Source: Loxodes magnus
Lineage: Eukaryota > Ciliophora > Karyorelictea > Loxodida > Loxodidae
Direction of reading: 5' to 3'
DNA: 64,000 bases
Assembly (NCBI GenBank): GCA_946699065.1
Contig: CAMPDV010000021.1
Span: forward strand, 806,001-870,000
Positions within the stretch are counted from its first letter, which is position 1, and each line of letters begins with the position of its first letter. Shown here one piece after another: positions 13,499 to 25,110 of this stretch. The notes below the pieces were generated by a model, which worked only from the letters and a program-made list of their open reading frames with translations, did not search any database and was not told the origin of the DNA. The translations under genes and the position numbers were made by a program.

Positions 13499-14350
13499 AT
13501 GTAAGAAGAGGAGAAATTGCTAGAGCTCTTAAATAAAATTAAATAATATGATTAAGAAGGAATTCCATAGGAGCTTCTTTAGTAAATTCATTAAATATCT
13601 CAAAAGGTTAAGCAAGGGACTCTTAGTGCTAAAATAACTCTGGAAAATATCTAATCTTATTCTCTTTTTGATATAGCAGGCTTTCTTACCTTAAAGGAAT
13701 AGGTAAAGCTTAAGTCAGTCAGCAAATCTTTAAGGAACAAACTATTTTTATTTATGAATAAGAGATTACAAAATACACAGCAGAAGCTTGTTTAGTTAGA
13801 AGAAGAATTTAAAACAAGTGACTAAAATCCAGATTAGGCTGAAATATAGTAAAAATTATAATAAGCTAGACCTGCTTTAGAACAAGCAGTTTAAGCTTTA
13901 TAAACGTTGACAAAATAGTCAATTACAGAAATGAAGAGTTTCAAAAATCCTCCTGCTATTGTTCAAGATGTAATGGGCGCTGTTTGTATTATATTTAACC
14001 AAAAACCTGATTGAGCTTAATCTAAAAAATAATTGAATGATCCCTAATTTCTAAATAGTTTATTTGAATTAGATAGAGATAGAATCTCTAAAAAATAATA
14101 GAATTAGTTGAAAAAGTACTTGCAAAGCAAAAATTTAGATATGTTTCAAGTAAGAGCCGTGAGTTTTGCTGCATCTTCTTTATTTTAATGGGTAAATGGA
14201 ATATCTTAATATTTATAAGTTATGGAGACTATAAAGGAAGTATAAAATTAAAGCTAAAAAGAATTAATAAAGAAGTAAATAAATACCCTTAAAAAGCAAA
14301 TTGAGTTCTTAAACAAACAGCAAACATACTTTTTCAAAGCATCTAAATGA
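13499..14350 (+). CDS. F-box / dynein-stalk fusion protein A1
   Basis: 283 aa, single exon, ATG 13499 to TGA 14350. Residues about 55-88 resemble an F-box (SLFDIAGFL...LKSVSKSLRNKLF). Residues about 90-145 match the first stalk helix of dynein heavy chains, ending in the signature LTKQSITEMKSFKNPP. Residues 146-235 match the dynein microtubule-binding head: PP at 151-152, PDW at 170-172, and VSFAASSLFQWV at 221-232. Residues 236-280 are a second coiled coil that can pair with the first. There is no AAA+ motor or tail. Expected role (inference): an SCF-type adaptor that binds microtubules. The internal PDW uses TGA as Trp. Paralogous to A2 downstream and almost identical to B1 at 33255. Confidence 0.8.
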
Positions 14351-16247
14351 TCAAAGGAAAACTATTTATATTAACATTTAGCTCATCTAATTAGTGAAGC
14401 TATTCATTGATAACTATATAATCATATTTATATTATTTTCTACTTAAAACTGCTAATTTACGCTTTTATCTTTTATATTGCAAATTAGTTTCTTTTAGAT
14501 AATTTCTTTATGAACATTAATTAATTTTTTGTAGCTTAAATTATTCATCTTGTTTATAAGAAAATAAGAATAGAAGTAGTTTCTAAAGTTAATTATCTTA
14601 ATGCATTATATTTGTTGGATCAAAGTATTTGAATATAGAAGTTTAAGTAAAAGCAAGTCCTAACATCTTAAAGAGTTACTATAATAATATTTAGACTTGA
14701 TGATTAGCCTTATTAGTCTATATAGCCTCTATGGTTGCTTAATTAAATCCTTTATTTAGTTTGCTTTAATAATTTCTAATTTTTAACAATAAAGATTGGT
14801 TATTTTTCATCTATTATATGATAAATACGATTTAAATCCTATTATTAGACTATACATTGATCCTTTAAGGGATTTATTATGGATAAGCCTCAATATTAGA
14901 AAGACAAGAAATATGGCAAATAGATGAATTAATTTTATGAAACTTGACTTTATTTATCTAGCCACAGCAATCAATAAATTAATTAGATATTTTTAATATA
15001 TCAAAAGGTTGCTATTCATACTTAAATATTTGATTAAAGAAAGCTTAGTTATAAAATTTAAAACTAGGGCACTAAACTCTAATCAAGCCAGTTTTAGTTA
15101 AAAGGAGTCTTTTATAAATTTAAAATAAACCTATACTGATATAGCTTAAATACTGAAAACTAGTAGAATCAAATTGCTTTTATTCATAATACCAATAAAC
15201 TCATATAAAGCAACCTTTACGCTACTAACAAAATTTTACTATAGAGCACTATTCTTAATAAAATATTAGCTATTTTGACTAGAGCTATTATAATAATTAT
15301 GCTTAGCAATGTAATTAATAAAAGCATTACAATCTGTAGCTTAAACATAATTCTAATTTAAATTCTATAAAACTATACTAAGCATTATAAAATTAATATT
15401 TATCTTACTTAAATTATATTAATAATTCATTTAGCCTTAGTAATATGATGCTCTTTTCTTTTATTATGACACATCTATAGATAATTAACATTCACTGAAA
15501 ATTAATTTTTACTTAGTTTAATTTAAATGTTTAAGCCTTTTAAAATTAATAATCTAAATTTAATAAATTTACTTATATTAGCTTCTCTTTCATTGAAGCA
15601 GCAAGCTAATCTATAATATATTAATTTAACATATGTAAATAGCTAAACATTCTTATATTGCTTATAATTACTTTGTAGTTATCATATCATTTACTAAACT
15701 ATTTTCAATCTTTTTAGCAAATATCTAAGTACGTCTTACACTAGTATTAAGACATTATACTTTTAAACTATTACCATTACACTTATATAAGTCCATTTCT
15801 TAGTCTGCGAGTATAATATATCAATCAGTTTAGCATTTAAAATAGAGGTAGTAGTTTATATGAAATAGGGAATTTAAATAAGAATAGCAGTAATGAAGTT
15901 TGAAGCATTAAAGTAGAAGAAGAAGAGTAAAGAATTGAATAGTGCTACTATATAATTTATTAAATGCTTCTTTATAATTTAAATATTAGTTGCTATATGC
16001 TAAGAGTAAGCTGGCTTTAGAGTGCTGAAATTATTAATCTTTAAAAAATAACTGTATGCATGAAAGTAGAAGGAAAGCAATATTATATGATTATTTAAAT
16101 GCCTAAAGAGATAAGAATCAAGTCAGTTTATTTTAAGCCTTATTGTAAGCCTTAATTATGTGAGCGCTTTAGTTCTTTTAATATCAAAGAAGAAGCTTCC
16201 ATTTAGTATAAAATATTGGAGTTTTAAACAGTTAAGCATTAATAAAA
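14351..16247. other. Spacer between the two F-box genes, copy A
   Basis: About 1.9 kb, AT-rich, with one small ORF (14879-15139) described separately. Nothing else recognised. The spacer is almost unchanged in copy B, so the lack of differences reflects recency or conversion rather than function. Confidence 0.5.
14879..15139 (+). CDS. Possible small ORF, 86 aa, copy A
   Basis: ATG at 14879, TGA at 15137-15139, 87 codons including the stop. The product begins MDKPQYQKDKKYGKQMNQF and is rich in Gln, Lys and Tyr. Because only TGA stops translation, open frames of this size are expected by chance, and both copies carry it unchanged simply because the whole block is nearly identical. No family recognised. 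Confidence 0.2.
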
Positions 16248-17099
16248 ATGCAGCAAGAAGAGTAACTAATAGAGCTATTAAGCTTAATTAAGCAATATGA
16301 AAAAGGATAAATTCCTTAGGAGCTTCAGCAAAGGATTCACCTTATTTCCGAAAGAGTTAAGAAAAGTACTAATAATGTAAAAGTAACACTGGAAAATCTT
16401 TAGACTTATTCTCTTTTTGAAATAGCAGAGTTTCTTACACCAAATGAAGTGATAAAACTAAAATCAGTCAGCAAAAGTCTAAGGAACAAACTATTTTTGT
16501 TTTTGAAGAGAAAGATGCAAAATCTGTAAATTCAACTGAAAAAATTAGAAGAAGAGTATAAGACTAGTGACGAAACTCCAAATTAAGAAGAAGCATAAAA
16601 GAAAATAAATGAGACAATGCCTATTTTACAATAAGCCATTTAAGGAATTGATAGCCTAAATAAAAAATCTATCACTGAGCTAAAAAGTTATAAAAATCCC
16701 CCTAATGTTGTTGCAGTAGTAATGGAAGCTGTTTGTATTCTCTTTAATGTAAAACCTGATTGGACAAACTCAAAAAAAATTCTAAATGGTACTAATTTTC
16801 TATCAAATATAAAGTATTATGATAAGGATAACATTTCGAATAAAACTCAGACTAAGTTATAATAACATTTACAAAATGCTAATTTAGAATTTGCTCAAAT
16901 TCATTCTGTAAGTAAAGCAGCGTCTTCTTTATTTAGATGAGTAGATGCAATGTCACTGTACTCATAAGTTGTATAGTAAGTCAGAAAGTTATTAAATACC
17001 AGCTAAAAGGATGTTGTTAGGAAAAAGATAGAGAAAGTGACAAATGAGATTAAATTTCTAAGTTAGTAGATGACTTACTAGAGCAAAGTTTCTAAATGA
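16248..17099 (+). CDS. F-box / dynein-stalk fusion protein A2
   Basis: 283 aa, single exon, the same length and layout as A1 but clearly diverged from it. F-box-like segment SLFEIAEFL...LKSVSKSLRNKLF. Stalk helix 1 ends in LNKKSITELKSYKNPP. The microtubule-binding head keeps PDW and VSKAASSLFRWVDAM. A closing coiled coil ends in SK-TGA exactly as in A1. The conserved positions are those conserved in dynein stalks, so the domain is probably under selection rather than decaying. The spacing between A1 and A2 is 1.9 kb, so each probably has its own promoter. Near-identical copy at 36002-36853. Confidence 0.8.
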
Positions 17100-17929
17100 A
17101 CATCAATAATTAGCTTTAAGAAAATATTGATAAAGAAGTATTTTACTTATAATGTAGTAATTAAGCTGAGTATAATGTTATATTTAAATCTTAAGCTATA
17201 ATATCTTTTACATTTTGGTGGCTTACACATTAATTATAGCTTTTGATATATAAATATTAACTATTCTAATTTCAGATAAATGATGATATTTCTCTATTGA
17301 TTACTAAAGAATTTATCTTAAAGTCTCTTATTATTAAGCAGCATTTTAATTGGTTTTTAGCGTATTATTTTCTTATTTGTATTATTAATAGATGATACTT
17401 AATATCATCAAAAGAGCCAAAGTTGCAAGTAATTTATTCTAATTAAAAGCATTTTTATAGTTTGCTTAACCTTTTAAATACCTTACTTATATTTAAGTTT
17501 ATTAGTTTTTGCTTCAATGCTTTTACTACTTGTTTTCATTTAAATCGCATCATTATTAGATTTGCTGTAGTCAAACTAGGAGAAAGAAGTAGTTTAAATA
17601 TCATTAAGCTGAGGATATATAGTATTTCTTGAAGCTATAAAATGAGTTTAAGGATATAAGAGCAATAATCATAGAAATGATAGAGATACTTGAAAGATTT
17701 ATAAAATAGGCTAAAGAAGCTAAGACTTTATACAATTATTAAGTTATTAAATGTAGTAGGCTGCTTTAGCTATTTTAATAGCTAATCAGTTATGCTTAGT
17801 TTAATAGTCTTGATAGAAATAAATAAAGGAAGGCATCTAAGAATAGATAATAAATATACATCTTCATTTTCTTTTTAATTTAAATGATACATTATTAAGA
17901 ACCTTTAAAAAAAGGACTAAATCAAGAAA
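17100..17929. other. AT-rich spacer, nothing recognised
   Basis: About 0.8 kb between A2 and the next gene. No coding or RNA signal seen. Nearly identical in copy B. Confidence 0.5.
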
Positions 17930-19045
17930 ATGGATTTTTCAAGCTAAGAACAATAAGAAAGTTACAGTTACAAAGAAATCTCTTTTGATAGTAGGAATTC
18001 AAATATAGATAAATAATAGTAAGTTACAGAGAGTAACTTCTAAAAATAGCTTTATTAACTTCTTACTTCATTACTTTAGTAGTGTAACCAAACTTCTAGT
18101 AAATCTAATAGATACGAATTCTATCAAGTTAAGTAATACTTCATGCCTCAGATTTATTAAATTAAAGAAAACTAAGATTTTAATCAAATTGAGAAGATAT
18201 GGATTTTAGGCTTTAGCTGTTGGCTTTTAGATGATGACGGTATATTAGATGATTTGCAGTAAATAGCTGATTAAAAGAATGAGCCTCTTGCTTATCTTAC
18301 TCTTTTTTTAATTTGCTAAGACTTTGAGTAATGTTCAAGTCTATGTATGCAAGCAGCATTGACCAGTTTCAAAAAATTGAATCCTAATTTAGAAGAATTC
18401 GATAACATTGTTAACTTTATTGTATTTCATTGTTCGCTTAAGATAATGAATGCTAAGTAAAAATAGTAATGTTCCTTAAAGCAATTGAGTTTTGTAAGCA
18501 ACAAATTGATTTAATGTGTAAAGATCCTAAGCTAATCAATTATATTCCTTCTCACTTATTTAAGAGATTGGAAATATTATTTATCATATTCCAAAAGGAA
18601 AGAAAACAGAATTAGATGAAGTAAAAGGTGAGTTCATTAAATATGTTGAAGAAGAGATATATTAAGCAACTTTATGTATTATCAACAATATTAAGACTTT
18701 AAAGAACTAAAGAAAAATTTAATATTTCTATCATTCTTTTATTCAAGAAAGGCAATAAAAGTAAATCAAACGTTTGAGATCAATTCCGCTAAAAATCGCT
18801 TTACTGAAAATCAATTGCATGGTTTTAACATCTAAGATTTCAAATTCTGCAAAAGCGTAGCTCATTCATTTGCATAAATGGAATTTTTCAAAAGAGATAA
18901 GCGGCGCATTAAATCTGAATAAGACAGAGATAATTGGCTTTCGTTTAACTGAAGGAAAAAGATGATTGCTTTTCTTTTTGATTGTATTTGATAGTATTGA
19001 GAAAACTATAATTTTTTAGGATATTAAAATTTCTGCTGGAGTTGA
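17930..19045 (+). CDS. Unknown multi-exon protein, complete only here
   Basis: The first exon runs from ATG 17930 to about 18450 and encodes a Ser/Gln-rich start, then a helical segment (IEKIWILGFSCWLLDDDG). Downstream, coding quality moves between frames: near 18480-18580 (LKAIEFCKQQIDLMCKDP), near 18560-18660 (LDEVKGEFIKYVEEE), and in a final frame from about 18675 to TGA 19043-19045 (DNWLSFNWRKKMIAFLFD). At least two or three mini-introns are needed and I could not place them all. The right edge of the direct repeat falls inside this gene at 18464, so copy B has only its beginning. Function unknown. Confidence 0.5.
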
Positions 19046-19077
19046 TTCTAGCACTTGATTTTTTCTAAAAAAATATT

Positions 19078-20060
19078 AAATAATAATAATAATATTACTT
19101 TAAAGTTTTCCATTTTAGGGATTTCCAATCCCGTACTGAGAACAGCAGTTCATGTTCCCTGCTGTTAAATATAAATGTTTATGACGTCCGATTTTAGCGG
19201 GATTGGGAACTCGGGTTTCTCCAGGTTTTCCTTCCTTTTGCTTGATATGGTTCCATCTTGATCTTGTATATTGAACCATCCGGGTTGCAATACATTCTTT
19301 TCATTCTTGCTTTTTTCTTCTTTTGTTGTTCTTTTATCCAATAGTTTCTTTATTTCTATTAGAATTTCTAACACTTCCGATAAAAATGTCATACGCTTCC
19401 ACAACAGAAACATTTCTTTTTTATTTTGAATTATTTTCCTTGATTTGTTTGCTCTTTCTAGGCTTCGATTTCCATTTGTATAGCTCCAGTTTCGCTTTAC
19501 TCTTTCTTAAAAGTTTACAATTTATCTTCTACTTTTCCGAGTCTGTTATCCAGTTCAATCTGTTTCTAAAGCTAATTTTAGGATTCGTTAGTCTGACTTT
19601 ATGAGATATTCCAAAAGGCGTTAATATCTCTTTCCTAGGTCATAAGTCTTGACTAAATTCCTTCTGCTAGGTCTAGTTTTGCCATCAGCATATCATTGTC
19701 CTTCTTCAATCTCTTGACCTCTTCCTGGAGGTTCAGTACCACTTTGATGAGCTACTCCATGCTCATCTGGCCAGAAGGGTTGAACTCTGATACCTCCTGG
19801 TGGAGAACAGACTTCATCTGTTTCCTCGGTTTCTCACTTGAGGTTGGAGTTTCAGTGTGTATATTCTTCAAGGTTGGCTTTCGTTCGTTTGTTAGATTCC
19901 AAGTTATTAGTTCAGTGCTGGTTAAGGTTGTGATAGAGAAAATTGTTAAGATTATTAAGACTTGGTTTCTTGCTTCCTCCCTTCCTTTTTGACTTAGGAA
20001 GAGGTGGTATAGAAGCCTGACTTGAAACCTTCAACCATTTTTTCTCTCTAAAATAATATT
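19078..20060 (-). mobile_element. Zinc-knuckle retroelement, best-preserved copy (broken)
   Basis: Minus strand, richer in GC than its surroundings. From 5' to 3': a Ser/Lys-rich start near 20030, a conserved block with HQEVSEFNPSGQMSMEQL near 19800, a coiled coil, and a CX2CX4HX4C zinc knuckle near 19385-19425. A basic tail and an AAT microsatellite at 19078-19100 close it. The knuckle is typical of retroviral/LTR Gag and of some LINE ORF1 proteins. The simple-repeat tail favours a LINE. It looks broken (at least one break in the start region) and no polymerase follows. Confidence 0.65.
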
Positions 20061-21865
20061 TAAACTTCTTTTATCAATGATGAATTAATAACTCTCAGAC
20101 TTCATTTCAACAACGAAGTTATGTAAGGGAATTCCTAAGTTCCTTTGCTCATAGAAGCAAGAAATTTGTAGGAAGGAGGTATTTAGTAAGGAATAAATTG
20201 TATAACATGAAATTAGTATACAGGACTTAGATAGATGATTTAATATTTCTTTTCAGTTCTGAGCAAAATATGTAAAAGGTAATTTATTAATGCAATATAA
20301 TTAAATATCTAAAAAATAGCTAAACACTTTAATTTAAATCTTATAAAAGATTAATAAAACAAATTAAGAAGTGATAGACCTTGAATCAACTTATATAGAA
20401 AGACTATTTTATTTATAATTGCTAGTAGAAGGCTTAAATCTTCTTAAATAGGTAAAGAAGCGTACTTATAATTTTAGTCGTAATAAGAATGTTACTTCTG
20501 ACACTTAAAAATGCTTTGTCGCATTTTAAGTTAACTAAAGCTAAAATGGAGATGAACTTGCGCCTTGAATTTAATGAGAGTAATATATAGTGTAAAGAAA
20601 AAATAAGCAAGAGTGTGCGTGCAATGACAAATAAGACTTTATAGTTACCTATCTCTGTTTTTAGTGAATCCTGTTACAAAGATTTTAACTGATTTCAATT
20701 TAAACATATTATAGCAAAACTCTTTTTCGTTTTAATTTAAAATAAGGAAAGAAGCTACAGATTATCCAGAATCTGATATAGGAAAGCTCTTTGTAAACAA
20801 TTGGAACTAAATATCTTTACATTTTAGCAAGTTTAGAATATTTCTCAATTTTATGGTTCAATCAATGATGGATAACTAATAGTTCACGCTAAACTTATAT
20901 TAAATCTATTTAAATTAATTATACTAAAATTTTATTAAGAGATGGTTTTACATTATAGATGAATACTAACTGCAAAGATATTCAGAGAGTAACTTGAAGG
21001 ACTATAGAAAATTTAAGAAATTAACTATTTTAAACTTAACAATGAAAAAATGAAATTATCTCAATCTTTAATTAGAGAACTCATTCTTATTTTTAATATG
21101 ATTTGCTTTGCTTTATTATCCTATAAAGTAAACTTTGTTTATGTGTTACGTGGAGGAAAAGATACTTTTAGATATATCTTCGAAAGTGTTTACTATTAGG
21201 ATACAGTTAGTAAACTTATGATATATTTCCTGGACTTATGACCAAATATACTGGATTTAGCAATTTAATTCTGAGCAATAATTAGAAATAGATCTTCAAA
21301 TAAAAGCTTTACAGGAATAAACTGAGAATACAACAGTAAATATTTAGAAGAACGTATAAAGATCAATAGAGGGGACAAAAATAGCTTGAGAAGGGAAATA
21401 AAGAGTAGAAAGAGGTAAGGTTGTATTAAATTAATTAACTTACATAAAATGAAGTATCTAATTTAATTTAGATACTTGATACTATTATAATTTTATTAGA
21501 GCAAATTATAATTATTAGCATTCATAAATCTATAATCTTTACATTTATATGCTTAAATATCTTTTAATTCATCTTTTGGCAAAATATTTACACATAATTG
21601 CAGAAATAATTTAGAAGGATTTATAGTGTAAAGAGAAAATAGTAGAAAAATAGAAGCTAATTAATTTATATAAATGTAAGAAAATTAAGATAGTAATTAG
21701 AATAATTAATATGTCATAAGATAAAAATTAATGTATAAAGGAAATTTAACAATTTAAATAAAAATAAGTTTAGCTAGCTTTAGTCTACATTTTAAAAATT
21801 GAAAACACTAATTTGCAAATAAAGTTAAAGCTTTATAAACTTAAATTATCTCTAAATTTATAAAT
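20061..21865. other. Gene-poor spacer
   Basis: About 1.8 kb of AT-rich DNA between two zinc-knuckle elements. No gene recognised. The only structured element noticed is the hairpin at 20504-20530. Confidence 0.45.
20504..20530. repeat. Short hairpin
   Basis: cttaaaaatgc pairs with gcattttaag across the loop tttgtc (10 pairs, one bulged A). No T-run follows and no RNA family was recognised, so its role is unknown. Confidence 0.5.
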
Positions 21866-22775
21866 TTAATAAAATGTTGTACATCAGAAAAGGATTCTTC
21901 CTACTCCAAAGAAACAAGAGCCAGGAGCTTAACAACACAAAGAAAGCAAAAGAAGCTTTTGAAGGTAACTCACGAAATAACACAATATCAGAGAATAAGC
22001 TGAGAAAGTAAACTAAGTCCGTCTTACATCAAGAAGTCTCAGAGTTTAATCCCTCTGGTTAGATGAGCATGGAATAGCGCATCAAGGTAGTACCAAACCT
22101 CTAGAAGAGATCAAGAAGCTCAGAAAGGAGAATTCGAAGTTAGTTGAGCAGTTTTAACATGGATTACAAGATACTTTAGACTTGAGGATGGTAAATCAAG
22201 AGAAGAAATTGGATACTCTTTAGAAATATCAGCAAGAACAGCCCAGCCAATTGAATTCCTAGGTGTAGAGGATTCAAGATTAAAGCTTGCAGATTGAAAA
22301 CCTATTAAAAGCTAGAAAAACCTTCGAAGTCAGCAGATCCTAATAGTAAAACGCAAACTCAGATAAGATGAAGATAGAAAAGATTACATTAGTAATTAAG
22401 AAAACAGAAAAAAGAACTATAGTAAGTAAATTGCACTACTATTGCAAAAGTTAACTACATCTGTGGAAGAATTTGTGTCGAATTTAAAAAAGTAAAAGAA
22501 TGATTGTGGAGAAGGTAAATAGAATAGCAAATAAGAAAGAGCAAGAATTAAATTTAGTGAAGGAAGAATGGAGAACTCTTCAGATTGAAAAACAGCCTTT
22601 AGCCAGAAGAACTTGGGATTACAGTTGAAACAATTTGGTGGTAGAAGAGGAGCTAGAAGGACAAGACTCACAAGTACTAGACTTGTAAAAAGATTGGTAA
22701 TCGAAACTTCAAAACATTTATTTAGTGGTGATCTGTCGTAAGTCGCAAACAATTTTAATAATAATAATAATTTAT
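21866..22775 (+). mobile_element. Zinc-knuckle retroelement copy (broken)
   Basis: Plus-strand member of the 19-kb family. It shares the HQEVSEFNPSGQMSME block near 22035, a Gln/Leu coiled coil, a knuckle-like region near 22425 and a basic tail. It ends in an AAT microsatellite at about 22757-22775, like the 19-kb copy. Relatively GC-rich, so probably younger than the copies at 1-4.5 kb. Broken in a few places. No polymerase recognised downstream. Confidence 0.6.
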
Positions 22776-23229
22776 AAATAAAAGAAGCTTAAGGATAATT
22801 TTATTAATTAATTTATTTTTTAAATCTTTAAATCTTTCAAAACTATTTCTGATTAATACTAGCAATATTAAAGAAAAAAGAGTATAATATTTAATAAAAG
22901 GATTTAAAATATAGAAGTCATCTTTCATAAGAATTTAAAGTTTAAATTATAAATGTTCAAGCTTGTTAGAATTTGATTCTATTGAAATCGGATATACATA
23001 AGCTTTAATATAATTATATTATTAATCTTCTATTTGGGTTAAGTTATAGCAATTATTCTTATTTTTATTTAAATCAAATTTAGTTTATAAAATCTCTAAA
23101 GAAGCACTTACTACTGAGTAAAACATAAGACAAAAAGAAATGTCTAAAGTATATTGTCTAAAAGTACTAATATGAAATATATTAAACAGTATATGGGAAA
23201 AATAACTTCTATTTATAAACTGTAAATGT
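22776..23229. other. AT-rich spacer, nothing recognised
   Basis: No coding or RNA signal noticed. Confidence 0.45.
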
Positions 23230-24050
23230 TCTACTTTAATTTTTAGTAGGAAATCAATCTGCTATGCCTTGATTTGTTGATAGTACTATTTTTAACTCTA
23301 GTGAACTTGGGAAAAATTCTTTGGTCCAATTACTTTTTATTTTTTGTAATCTTAAGTTCATTTCCTTCTGTAAATGTCACCATTCTTGTTGCAGTAAAGC
23401 TATTCTCTCTTTTTTTTCTTAGGTTCAATTTTTTTTGAAATTTCAAGATTTCCACCAATTCTTTTCCTATTTTCATTTACTTATACAAAAGTAGCATTAT
23501 TTTCTGGTTCTGTATTCATGATTCATAATCTTCTATTATCATATGCTTCAATGTCCATATTGTGGTCTATTAATTTTTTCTAATTTTGATGCTCCTCTGA
23601 CTCTATAGGAAGCTTTTATTCTACTGGCTTTGTTCTTTGATATTCTATATTTAGGAGTTTGTCTGACGAACTATTCTCATAGACATATCCATAAGGAGTC
23701 AAGCTTCCTCTCCTGATTAATCATTCCAAGGTCTAGTGTATCTTAAAGTTCGTGCTTGATCTATTCTGTCAGCTTCGTGTTCTCCTTATGGAACTTCTTA
23801 TCCTTTTCTTAGAGTCTTAGTACTACTTTGATGAGCTATTCCATGCTCATTTCACCAGAAGGATTTAACTCTGAAGCCTCCTGGTGTAGGGCAGACTTCC
23901 TTAACTTCTTCAATTTCTTTTCAAAGGTTGATATCAATACGACGTGAGTTATTTTTCCAGTTTTATCTACTCTTCATAGTTTTGCGTTCCTGGTTTCTAC
24001 TCTTTGGAGATGGGAAAGAATCCCTTTCTGAAGCCTGATATAATTTTTTA
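23230..24050 (-). mobile_element. Zinc-knuckle retroelement copy (broken)
   Basis: Minus strand. It carries the family block HQEASELNPSGEMSMEQL near 23870 followed by a Lys/Glu-rich coiled coil near 23750-23830. The 3' part is more decayed and no clear knuckle or simple-repeat tail was found. Broken in several places. It lies in opposite orientation to the copy at 21866-22775. Confidence 0.55.
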
Positions 24051-24220
24051 AGGGAATAATTAAAAAAATTAGATATATATGATAAAATTAATAAGCTAAA
24101 ATTTTACTAAAGCCAAATTTCTAAAATCGATAAAATAATCAAATTATTTTATTTCATATGCAAAAGAAGCTTCTTAAATTGTTCTAAGAACAATATTTAG
24201 CTTTAAACGATTTAAATGAT

Positions 24221-25098
24221 TCAAGATATAATCAAGAGAAATGCAATAAAATTATAATTTTTTAATTAAATAATGAAATGACCTCTCACTTTTAGCTAAT
24301 GAGCTGAGAGGAATATGTCTAAAATTTTATTAAAGGTTTGTTCCTCTTGGATATGCCAGTGCTCTTTTTAACTTTTTTCTATAGAAATTTCCTCCTTAGT
24401 AAAATAATCTTGTCGCTTTTCTTCATAATTCTTCTTCTTTTCATTTTGTTTATCTTCATAATTCGTTTGACTTTCTTTGATAAGTTTTTATACTCCTTGC
24501 ATTGCTGCAGAAGATGTCAAGTTGATTCATAATAGTATATTTTTTTATCTTATATCTTGGTCTTGATTCATATTCTTTCAGCTTCTTCTGTCAGTAAAGA
24601 CAAATTTTTTTGCACTGCAGGCTCCAGAATAATTTTCACATCAGGTATTGAAGGTTTAAATTCATCTAAAACTCCAGGAAATTCTAACTTGGATCCTTTC
24701 AGTTTAATATTTCTTCTCTTAAGTAGTATATTGATGCTTGCATATCTTAGAAGTCCATCGATTCCTGCGATATTTGTTCTAACCTTTCCCGCCTTAAGGC
24801 ATTTTCATATCTTAGTGCTCCAAAGAGCTGCCGTAACTTCAATGTCTTCTGGCACTTCTCATCTTCAAAGTCTTCTTGGTATCATACTGCTTTAAGTACC
24901 TTAAAAGATCTAATTTTTGAAGGAGATTAGTTTTTATTAGTTTTTTGTTTTATCAGGGCCATGGGTTAGGTTTTCCCTGATTCATGTTTAATGCTTTCGT
25001 GGCTTGCGAGGAGGAGTAATACATGAGTCGTTCCGACTAATAATTTTTCCTATTTTCATCTTCTTTGCTCAAAAGCACTTACGAAGATATTCAACCAT
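24221..25098 (-). CDS. Candidate multi-exon coiled-coil gene, structure unresolved
   Basis: Minus strand, more GC-rich than its surroundings. Possible start ATG at 25098. Gene-like segments appear in different frames: a basic start with TPPRKPRK near 25000, a helical block with RRERLEQISQESMDF near 24780, a block with IILEPAVQKNLSLLTEEAE near 24610, and a Lys/Glu-rich coil ending at TGA 24223-24221. One join (about 24680-24700) fits a 23-nt GT...AG intron; the others are not placed. It could instead be another repeat-borne gene. No family recognised. Confidence 0.4.
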
Positions 25099-25110
25099 TT
25101 GATTATTTGA

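Larger units (their letters stand above)
10793..18464 (+). repeat. Direct segmental duplication, copy A
   Basis: About 7.67 kb, repeated in the same orientation at 30172-38218. The left boundary is at aaattaaag and the right boundary at gctaagtaaaaat. From about 12.4 kb rightward the two copies differ by only occasional substitutions, in both genes and spacers. From 10.8 to 12.4 kb they differ by many small indels. It contains two F-box/dynein-stalk genes and the 5' part of a third gene. Confidence 0.9.

Noticed and set aside
19323-19992. Hydrophobic open frames on the plus strand
   Set aside because: Antisense to the zinc-knuckle element, whose minus-strand frames carry the coiled coil and the CCHC motif.
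24557-24895. 112-codon plus-strand frame
   Set aside because: Antisense to better coding segments on the minus strand (Lys/Glu/Arg-rich helices).
24950-25030. GC-rich stretch considered as a possible tRNA
   Set aside because: No cloverleaf arms or T-loop motif could be drawn; the minus strand reads as a basic protein segment.
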